A stretch of 64,000 bases of DNA, taken from contig NC_052671.1 in NCBI RefSeq assembly GCF_016802725.1, positions 16,991,731-17,055,730 on the forward strand, written 5' to 3'. The first letter of the stretch is position 1. Each line of letters begins with the position of its first letter. Made by a program: the position numbers and the translations under genes. This DNA is from Solenopsis invicta (lineage: Eukaryota > Arthropoda > Insecta > Hymenoptera > Formicidae). Shown piece by piece: positions 43,186-55,500 of this stretch. The notes under the pieces were generated by a model. The model was not told where the DNA came from and ran no database searches. It was given only the letters and a program-made list of their open reading frames with translations.

Positions 43186-44048
43186 GGTGAGTCATTTGAA
43201 TCTATCACCCCAAATATTTCCGTTTTCTTGCATTTTACAAGAAAATGTTTCAGACAAAAGTTGTATGGTTTCAAGGGGGTCATAAGATCGTGTTATTAAT
43301 TTAACCTTGAATAGTTGCTTGAAGGTCACGTGAAGGACACCTCCAATTTTTTTAATGGGACTACCTATTTTTTATTACATATTCTTGTAGTTTATTTTGA
43401 GACCTTTCCAAAACACTACAAGAAAGTTTATTTTCGTTGAGTACTTTTTGAGTTGTGAGTCTTGAAAGCTACGGTGTACTGTAACTTTTAAGCGTCACAA
43501 CTCGGAAAGTACTTAACAAAAATAAAGTTTTTTGTAGTGCTTTGAAAAAAACTCGAAATAAACTACAAAAATATGCAATAAGAGATACAATGTTAGAGTA
43601 TCGGTAGTTCCCTAATTAAAGGGTATCAGTACTTCCCTAACATTCTATATTTTTTTATTGCATTTTTTTGTAGTCGATTTTTAGAGCTTTCCAAAACACT
43701 ATAAATAAGTTTATTTTTGTTAAAGATTTTCCCAGTTATGACGCTTGAAAGTTACAGTACAACGTAACTTTGAAGCCTCACAACTCAGAAAGTACTCAAC
43801 GAAAATAACCTTTCTTATAGTGTTTTGGAAAGGTCTCGACATAAACTACAAGAATATGTAATAAAAAGTAGGTAGTCCCATTAAAAAAATTGGAGGTGTC
43901 CTTCACGTAACCTTCAAGCAACTATTCAAGGTCAAATTAATGACACCATCTTATGATCCCCTTGAAACCATACATTTGTTTGAAACATTTTCTTGTAAAA
44001 TGCAAGGAAACGGAAATATTTGGGGTGATAGATTCAAATGGCTCACCC

Positions 44049-44107
<59 letters not shown>

Positions 44108-47100
44108 ATGTTTTAAGAAATTATATGAAATACAAAATTTTAATTTTACAGTTTAATTTCATGATCTTACTTTGCTATCACTGTCCTCTTTTCCTGGGCT
44201 CAGACCGGATGCTAACATGTAGGTACTACCTATTGTCTTGATCTTCTCAATCCCCGAAAATTTTGGCTTAAGTAAGAGCTTGTCAAAATCACAAATAATT
44301 TCATTAAGTAGACGCAGACATTCGAGGCCTTGCTTGTTTATATCGGTTTCATCATAAAATTCCTTGTAATTTGGAATTGACGCAAACATTACAGCGATAC
44401 TACTGTATCTTTCATGATAGAGTTCCTGTAAGTTAGAAGAAAATGATTAAATTTTATTTCAACATCAATATAAGTTTGTATTATTAAAAAAAATAGCTGC
44501 AGTTGAAGATAATAAAAATATTAAACAGAAAATCTTGTTTGATAAATATAAACAATAGCGGATCTAGCTCCGATCAACTTGATCTTAATATATATTGTCA
44601 AGGTCATCGCCATGAGTAATAATTAAAAGGTTTCAGCTGTTTGTTTATTAAAAAGTTATGGCATTATTAAAAAGTTATTCCATATAAATTTAATTTATCA
44701 ATTTTTAATAAATTGGTTCATTTAATGCGGAAGAAAAATAATTCTAAAAGTTAAATCGTTTTTAGAGCCGACCTGCATAGTTCTCGTAGCTAAAAAGTGA
44801 TCAGCCACATGCGCTGGAAGAATATTCTCTAAGAGAATCTTGTTGATTCCTCTCATGGTCTCTACCTCGTCTTGCTCAACTCTCAGTTTACTCTTCCATA
44901 GAATATCCATCCTAGATGTATATTCCACTTGTCTGTCGAGAATGTGAAGAATCAAACTGACTACGATCAGTAAATATCCCACTTGTAGTAGATAATGGAT
45001 GCCGTAAAACCTGCAAAAATATAGTTCGTGACATAACATCGTGAGACCGAGTTTACGATTTATAATATTCGTTATAAATTGTTATTTGAGTTTTCAAAGC
45101 GCCTTACTTACTTGGCGTCAGGGTCTTCATAATACAGTTGGATTACTGGTGCTTGAGAGAAGATCACGAGTATTATGGCAACGGATAGAAGCATCACGGT
45201 TAGTTTCAGCAAGAAATCCACCCTCAAATGCGTCCAGCCAACTACTAATGCTATCACTGGAGAATATATGTACACCTGGGGAATATATGTATAAAATAAT
45301 TTATTAAAAGTGACCGCAATAGACATGTAAATATATACATTTTTTTAATAAAATTTTATTAATGAAAAAAATTAAGACAATTGTTCAAAATTTTCAGTCA
45401 TTAAACAACATAAAAAAATTGTTTACAAATTTATAAAGCAAATTTGTAAAGATAAATATTTTTTTTTTAATGTAAGTAACCGCTAAATAAGTTTAATTTA
45501 TCGTAAATAATAACAAATACATTGTTTAAATATTTTATTATTTTCCCACTATAATGTCGATAAACATATTAAGATTAATTTATTCTATATCTATATACTT
45601 TTATGTCTCTAATTTTTAATTAATATTAATTAAATTTCGAGGCTAGAAAGCCTATGTCAATCACAACGGTTTATGGTGTTAAATAATAACTTTTAATTTT
45701 TATAATTTCCAACTTAAACTGTGCGCCGCATATTCGCCAAATTTGAAACACATGAATAGTAATATTAATGTTATAAGAAGCATATATTATACATATAATA
45801 TCCTACCTCTTCAGAAAACCTATAAATTATTTTGTTACGGAAAAATAACATCTCAGCCAAAATTCTAACCTAGATCTCTCGAATTCCTTGCGGGGGCGTC
45901 CTACCACTTTAACCATGGAGGTATTTTAATGTTAAAATTACATTCCAGCTTCATAAACGTGTTTCAAGTCCGACGAATATGCAGCACGGTTTGAGTTGGA
46001 AATTGTAAAAATTAAAAATTATTATTTGGCATCACGAACCGCTGTGACTGACATAGACGTTCTAGTCTCGTGTTTTAATTTTGTCATAACGATATCGTAT
46101 TATTGTTTAATTAAATTTCTAGATTTAGAATACTAATACTTAGACTTGTAATGTAATAACGATTTGTCAAAAAGCATTTGCATCTTTGATCTGTTTTATA
46201 TAATTAGTGTAAAATTTCACAAATTTTATATAAGTTTTTATAAAGTAACTTATAAAATAATTTTAAACATACGTACTGGTATAATATCGCATCCATCAAC
46301 GTAATCAACTTCGACTAGACTAATGACTGATGATGCGATGGCTAATGTTGCCGTTATCAAATACACAGTTATTCTAATACCACGGCTAAGTGCGATTTGA
46401 TTCGTTGTTTCTTCAGTATTTTCCGAGTCGATTTTTCCACTGAACCAAGAAATTGCAGCAAATATAATTAGGGACGCTAAACCAGCTGCAAAGCAGCCGT
46501 AAACTATAATGCTTCTGTGAAAATAAAAGATAAAATGGATTTTTTTAATATTAAATAGAAATATATTGCTTTTACATTTAACTCGTTTTCGGCTTTTATA
46601 TTATTAACTTATTTAATTTTAATATTATTACAAAAGCGAGCCATACTCTAAACAAGTTTTGCTTTTATATGTTTATTATATTTGCTTTTATATCTCATTA
46701 AAGAGTTCAATAGTTAAAAGACATTAATAATTCAATAATTTAATTACCAAAACTTTCTATTCACTTAAGTTTTGTAAAAATGAAATTCAATATATAAATA
46801 AAAGACAAGTTACGTAATTAAATAAACATTAACAATTTAATAGTCTTATTTTATGAATATTAAAAGAATAAGTAGTTAATATACTCAGCCAAGGCATAGA
46901 GAAAAAATGATTTATGTCTCTGTATATTTTATATTTTTTCTGTGCGAATATTTTTAAATGAATATTCTAATATTGTTATAGAAATATATATGAATCTTCT
47001 CTGTTATTTAACTTTAAATATTCATTAATGAATACTATTATGTATGTTTTGTGGAATATTTTCCAAATGTGACTTCAGATAACGTATCTGAGCCAAATAA

Positions 47101-49536
47101 GATCCTCTTAATTTACTTTATTTTATAAAAATTTTATTTAATGGGTTATTGAAATAAACCAAGTGAGAATAAAATCTTTGTTTTGCACGCACGCACACAA
47201 GTACACACATATAACTTTCATATAAAATATAACTTTCATATAAAATATTAAATAAATAAATATAGTAAATAAATAAATAAAAATTTTTAAATCTGATATT
47301 AAGCTTTATTATATGTTTATGAATACAATAAGAAATAAATAATAAATAATAAATTAAAATATAATAAAAACTGAATGTTATTTTGTAAATAATTTTTAAA
47401 ATAATTAAGCACGGGAATAAAAGTTATTGTATTCGGTTTTATTAAGCTCAGGCACCTTACTCAAGCATATTTTCGTGTAAAATAAAAAATAATGATTATT
47501 GCATTAAATTATGTACAGATTATTTTATTTTATATGTGGAAATAATTTTAAAGAATGTTATTAAGGTATACGTAAAATATTGTAGTATACATTTAAAAAT
47601 ATAATAAAATATTTTCAGAATATCTTTCTCCTTAATAAAAATTTCTACAAATGTTTAATCTTCCTAGTGAAAGATGAAAAGATATTCTATGTGCTAGCTG
47701 GGAAAAGAGGGTAATCTAATTTTATAAAGATACGAATAAAGTAACAGATATTATTACAATAACAGAGTAATCTCCCGCGGAGACAAAGAAAGAGAAAGAA
47801 CTAGCTCAAGTATCAAATATAGTAAATCACCTTGGTAGATAGACGATTTGGATGAGGAACATCATTGTGTAAACCACATTGGAAGCCATAACGTACCAAA
47901 GATATTGCTCATCCCTTTGCTCTCGATAGAACTTTTCCTGATTCTTGTCTTTGAACCAATAAGTAAAAGGTAAAATTTCCTCACTTCCGCCGCACCAGTG
48001 TCTACATTGTACAAAAACGTTTCTATATTGCAAATTACATATTTAATTAAATATACTTAAGCATAATTTTTGTTTATCTACTTAAAATTATATTTATTCC
48101 AAAAAGTATATAGAAATATTATTAATAAATTATAGCAATAGTTACATGCACATCATGTATTTGATATAATGACGAGAGAAATGATATAATTATATTATTA
48201 AATTATTAAGTTATTAGTGTCTAAACTCAATCACGTGATATTACAATAAATGAATAAATAAATAATTACTTATTTTTAATAAACAAATTAATAAATAATT
48301 TCTTACATATTAATTAACTTTTATTAATATCACATTTATATGAATTAAGTAATTATACATATAACTCACTGTGTATCAAAGCAGTTGGAATTGTTTGTCA
48401 CTAGATTCGATTCGATCATTGCGATACTCTATCAAAAAATAAGAAATGCATTTTAATCGTTTTCTTAAAATCATGTATAAAAATAAATAGTAGCTTACTG
48501 TGAGGCCAATATTCTTCGCTAATGTTGCTTCCGCTATATTAGCGAAAGGCTTATCCGCACCCCAACATTCCACATATTTTGTCATTTTACTACTGGGTCT
48601 GGACCTAATATACATTATTTATTAATACGGTTATTAATAAATTCTTAAACAATATTATATTATTATTTGTTCTTTAACAACTTACAATATATTATTTTTA
48701 ATGAGATAAAATGCATTAATAAAATGATACAAATAAAATATTTTAAAAAATTATTAGTATAATATAAATAAAAATATTTAAAAATATTAAACGTGTATTA
48801 TTAATTTACTATGTGCATTATTAAATAAATATTATTTTTGTTGCAACTTTCTATTCACGATTAATCATAAAATATAACAATTAAAGACTAAAACCTTTTA
48901 TTGTGCCCCTATTTGTAATCCTATTGTTGTATTGAGATTTTTGCATAGATATGTTAATTTCAGAAAATCTGAATTAAATAGAATTATGTAATAAAACATA
49001 CCTAGAAGGCATCGGTCCAGGTCCCTGTATACGATTTCCACCGTTTTCCATTCCATTTTCATCTCGATTTTTCTATGAAAAACAAAAATTATATTAAATT
49101 TGCATTTTCTGGCACTAGCAATAAGATATAATACTTTATTTAACGCGCAACTTTGTATGTACGTGTATACGTGTGCGTTTAGAATTCTTGTTAGGAAATA
49201 TTATTTCAAATATTTTAAATAAGCTTCAAATTAATAAAGCGTGTTGTCGAGTAAAGAAATCCCGGAAAGTAGAGAGCTAGATCTAAACCCTAGCTGAGAC
49301 ATTTTTCAAAACAAATTTTAATGTTTGAAAGATATCTATTAATATCAATACCATAAAAGATGCTCATTAGCATCAGTATCATTATTAAATTTATTAATTT
49401 AATATTGTGTAATTTAATATTAATTGATCAATTTAATATTGTGATATTACAATTCTGGTTCAATTTAAAGCTGACAATGAGTTTCAAGTATGATTATGTA
49501 ATAATCGTTGCGCAGTTGAATAACTATCATAGAAAA

Positions 49537-49594
<58 letters not shown>

Positions 49595-52500
49595 ATTCAC
49601 ACATAAGAAATATTATCAAGTGCTAAGATTCTTTGACCGTTTAGAGTGTTTCTTTATCTTAATTGTGTATGTAATATTTCAAATAAAATAAAATTTTTTA
49701 TTTTTACAAAAGAATTATATCTACTATATTTTGCTAAGAGAACATTTGTCTTATGTAAGATATGATGAATGGATATCAAGCAACGAGTATCAATCACTGT
49801 CATCATTATCAAACGTGCGTCTTTACACAAAGAATAATATAAAAGTATGTTTCTGCGATAAGGGAAAAATTTCAATCATTATAAAAAAGAATTTTCCGCT
49901 TTTATCACGTGGAAGACTTAAGTTTCGCAAAATTATGATTTCCGTATTTGGAAGAAAGGAACATTTCGTTACAAAATAAAAAGTTGTGAATAAATATGAG
50001 GAAGAAAAAGCGCGATTTAGCAAGCTTTTAACCAAGTTTTTTAACGAGAGCTTCTGCCGAGATATTTATTGAGGCGATGAACGGAGCATTACGGTCTAAA
50101 CTTCGTTTATATATAAGAAATACGGGCGCGACTTAATTTACTCGGATTTCCCGTTTCACGGGATCAACTTTATCATCACTTTGTGATAGATTATTCGACG
50201 GTGCTAATGCAGATTTTCTGTCTTTTCTCGTAAAAAAGTGCCATTGTTCGTTCGTTTAAACTTTTTTTATTTGAATTATTCTCACAAACGTTTTAACATC
50301 TTAATACGCAGATACAAAATAACGCTTTTTTTAAGAAAAAATCAGAGTTTTTATCATTTTATAAAATTTTTAATTTCTTAACTTTATAGAATTTACGGAT
50401 TTCTATAGTAATACAATGAAGTGGACAAGTTAGAATTATAAAAATTGCCAAACATTATATAAATGAAATGTCTTAATGGTCGTAGCTAAATCTTATTGTC
50501 AGTGAAATTTATTTGTGTGATTTTATATACCTTATCAAATTTATGTGGTAATAAATCATAAATTTATTACCGTGCGCGCCGAATAACTTTTTGGTCATAA
50601 CACAGTTCTAACTAGAAAAACCACCCAATTGCTAGTCGTTGATGCTGACAAATAATACATCATCACAAAATGCCTTAACGGTCATACCTGGATCTTATTG
50701 TTAGTGAAATTTATTTGTGTAATTTTATACACTTTATCAAATTCACTAAATTGTGCACCGAATAAATTTTTGATCATAACACAGCTCTAACTAGAAAGAC
50801 CATCTAACTATTAGTCGCCGATTCCGACAAGTAATATATCATTGGAAAGCACGTGTCGAGATGGTCACAGATAAAGGTCGTTGCCTCCCGAACGAATCTC
50901 GGTACGATTTTCACAGGGCTCCTCAGTGATAATTCTATAACTTTCACGCCTCATAACTCAAAAAATACTTAATGAAAATAAACATCAATATAGTATTTTG
51001 AAAAACTCTCGACAATAGCTATTAGATTGTGAAACTAAAAGTAGAATGTTTTGAAAAATGTTAAAGAAAAATTGATTTAACCTTGACCTGACCTTGGTGA
51101 TGCCATTCAAGGTCAAACTAATAAGATCAATAAATAGACCTTTTTAAACCCTATAACTTTTGTTTGAAACATTCTTTTATGAAACTTATATTTTCCAGTT
51201 TTTCTTACATTACACCTTGTAAATACCGTACCGACGTTCGGGAGGTAACGACTTATAAGGTACTTGAGTCGGATAAGGTCCAGTACTAAATAAGGCCTAC
51301 TTTTAAATTTACCATTTAAAAACGCGTTTTATGTTTAAAATATATGCTTAAAAGATATGTCATAGAAAGTAAATAAAGAAGGACTAGAAAATTAATACCG
51401 GTAGCAACACATTTATTTAGTGTAACAAAAGCTTGTAACAAAGTGGGTAAATCAGCCGGTTTTAAAAAATTGGTTGTAAATTTAATAAGTATATATTATT
51501 TTATGATTTATTACAACATATTATAATATTATTGAACTTTCTAACTATAAAAAAACAAATATGTACGTTGATTTTTTGGAATAAATATACTTTTTTATAA
51601 ATAATGTATTATTAAATGAGGCTCACTTATACATTTATTGTTATAGCCATTACCATTTGTTTCTTATGTATGTGGCTTGCAACAGTAAATAATGATTTTT
51701 AATGACGCTAACTTTCCATAAACTAAAATTGCACTAAAATAGCCAGAATTTCTTAAAGTTAAAATATTAATTATAGACAAAATTAAAAATAATTGTGATG
51801 TTTTACAGTAAAATAGATCTTAAAGGATTTCGTATTTGTGATTAACAATCATTTTAATAATAAGTTAGAAAATAATGTTTATTTTTTTTGTTATTTTCAA
51901 TTTATTTTTAATTTGAACCTTATTAAAAGCACAAAAATTTAATAAGGCCCAATGTCAGAATTAAAACCCAAATATAGAAGATAATTTTATTTTGGCGAGT
52001 GGTTGAAATAAACATTTTATTCTCATTTAGTTTATTTCAATATTTTTGTAAATAGAATTTATAAAAAATAAAATAAGTTTGATGGACCTTATTTGGCTCG
52101 GGTACTTTACATAGATCTGTAATCATCTTGGTACGTACTTTCCGATACATTACTTGACGGGATCGACGATTAACAATTAAGAGGTCTTCCCAGTAAGTTA
52201 AATAAGAATTAGTAATATCAATTTAATAAACGCGATATTGCTAAGTCTTATTTAACTTAAAGCTGTTATGACCAAAAATTTATTTGGCACGCAGTTCAGT
52301 AAATTTGAAAAAGTATATAAAGTCACACGAATAAATTTCAGCATTAAGATCTGGTATGATCGTTAAAGGCACTTTGTTCTTCCGTATATTGCGTTTTCAT
52401 ATTATTGTCAAAAAAGTTCTTTATGTTAAACGTTATATAAATTATTTAATGTCACCGTTTACGATATACAAAAAATATATTTAACACTCGTATAGCTTTC

Positions 52501-55500
52501 TCAACAATTTTACGTCGCGGTATCGCAAAGTATGTTATGTTAATATTGCTCATATTTGTCATCAGTGAAAAAAACGCATTTTAAAAAGTAATCTAAAATA
52601 CAGTTTTTCTTATAGCAAAATATAAGCAATATAAATTAACGTGCCACTGCGACGATTGCTCTTTAATTCAATTTTCATTCAATCTTTTTAATTAGCACCG
52701 ATGAAGATAAAGTGTATGTACTATTATAGCAAATGAGAATAGATTGAATGTTTGTGTTTTCCCTTCAGCGATGCCGTTTATTTTCATAAAGCGAGAAGAA
52801 TTAAGCGACAAAAGTTAAAGAATATTTCTAATTAAAAACCTGAATCGTCGACGAATAAGGTATTTGCGGAAACACATTTTAAATGATGATGAATTTTTAA
52901 CGAGCTTTTTATTTACTTTGTAGTACGAAAGTTTTACTTACTTTGGGTGGCACGATAAGAAAGGTCTCTATTTTGTGCTGAGCAAGATAACTTTCTCGAG
53001 ATCCTCCATCGCCTGGCTCAACCTCAAACCGATCGCCTAGTTGCAGTAGAGTAGCCTTTGTTATGTGAACTCTCCTTAAAATTAAAAAATTCTTTAAAAT
53101 AAAATCTAATATTTATTTTTTAATTATTTTTTTGCTTACAATAATTTATTATTTAATAAAGAATGCTTATTACTATTTTAAGAAAACATATAAAAATCGC
53201 ATTATAATTTTATTAAAGAAGAGAAGTATAGAGAATGAAAAAAATACTATACTTTTTAATAACACATGTAACACTTTTATTAAAAAAAACTAAAATGTAT
53301 TTTTTAATTAAAGAAACATTTTAATAATAAAATTAAAATACAAAATTATAACAAAAACTGAAATAACTATTGCTAAATTAAATAATGGAGTCTTAAATCG
53401 TAAATAATCGTTGAATTCTGTACGTGCTTACATGACGATCAAGATTGTATAGTTTCAGTAAATTATATAAAATAAACAACCCAGCGAAAAAGATGACATC
53501 AAATGACTAATTTTAATAATGTCTTAATGAGGTCTCTAATGTAAATACGTCGAAATGTCATTTTGTTTGCTGAGAATTTTTTTTAACTTTACAGGCATTT
53601 TTTTTAACTTTACACTTATCTTTTTGGTTTATGAGAAATTTTAAAAAAATTTTAATTTTTTGCTAAACTAATACATCTAAAATTGATAGAAATTAATGTA
53701 AAATAAAATAAAATAAAATAAAACTAATTTTCTCTGAAACTAAAGTCTTAATAGTTCCTTAATATCATACAACGATGAAATTAATTCTAGTTATACTTCT
53801 TGCAACTTCGGCACATCAAACAGAAATCAGATATGAAAAGGGTCATAAATTGTTACATCACTATTTCATAAAATAATAAAAGTTCCAGCTAAGAAAATAT
53901 ATCCCAAGTGCTAACGTTCAGTACTTCGCAGAAGATAGTAGAGCACTTCGTTCCGTATATAGTATTATAGCATAAGCATAATGCATTGCAGTGCGGTAGA
54001 GATGAAAACCAATACAGGTCGAGAGGACCACGACAGTGGTGAAGCGTCTTACCCTGGCAGACCACCGCTTTCCATGTGATTGGCCAAGGTCACGTCGTCA
54101 CTCCACACGTCGAATTGCCATTTCCGCAGACCGAGTACTCCGCACAGCACGTTCCCTGTGTGAATTCCTATCCTCATGTCGACATTAAAGCCCGTGGCCT
54201 CGCGAACAAACCTACCGTGCGACGAGATTCAATTCGAGAATATTTTTAGTCCCTCACTTTTATGCGGGCAATTGTCGCCCCTATATTCTTGTATGTATTC
54301 TTGTTCATTATGTTTGATCGAGTTGGTTTCATGAATTCAATTTAATATTAAAAAAGATCTTCAGAAATATTAAAAAACAATATTTGCCATAATCTACATA
54401 TTCTACATAAAATTATCTAAATTATCTAGATAAAGGAATAGTTTTATTTTATTTTTGATCTAGGCGATTCGAATGTATATTAGCTTTACTTTAGATAAAA
54501 GAAGTGCTGTTTTTTTCCAAATTATCTAACAAGTTAATATAAACAACACGTATGAAATACTGTCTTTTTAGTATTTTTATCTTCAAATTACAATTTATTT
54601 TAAAAAAAGTATTTTTTGAAATAATAATAATAGATTGTACAGATCAAAAATAATAATAGTACAATGTAGTAAAATGTTTGAAAACTATAAGTCATTCGAA
54701 AATTTGTATAAGAAACTTTGTGAATTAATATAATATGAGTTATATACATTCTCTATATCTTTTAACTTTGATTTTTACTTCCGTATTGATCCAAATCTAA
54801 AGAATACCCTTTGTTGAATTAAATTAAAGAACTCTTGTTTTAAGAAATAGAGATTTTTGAATAAAAATAAAAATATATTGTTTTAATGTCCCCAAAATTG
54901 TTTTGCTTAACAGCGATATTGCCTTAAAGTTATCTAGATCAACAAATTTATCTTTTTTCTAAATAAACTTAAATTAAATTATCATTATCTTATCTAAGCT
55001 ATATTTATATGAAATTTATTTTATCTTTATCTAAATAATTTTAAGTTATTTAAAGACTGTCACAATACTGATTAAAGATAAATGAAAATTAATTTCCTGG
55101 TTCTTTCTGCTTCCTCATTTAGAATTTAACCGTATAAAAATAATTATCTTTTTTGTATAGCTACATTTTATGAGAAACAACAGACTAAATTTAAAATAAA
55201 AATTAGCCTATGTAAAGCTAAATATATTAATTATATAAGGAATACAATTTCTCTGAATTATTAATTTTGAAAAAAGTTTTTCAATTCCAATGTGTAATGT
55301 GGCAAAAGAAACAATTTCTATTTATCACAACAACTCGATAGATATTAATTATTTAATTATACAGAACGTTTAATTACCGATACAGAGAATTACGGTTAAA
55401 GAAAAAAATAATTCTTAATTTGATACACGACGAATTCTTACTAAAATTTAGTGAAACTAAAATTTAGATGTGAAATGTTTGGAGGTATTAAAAAATAATA

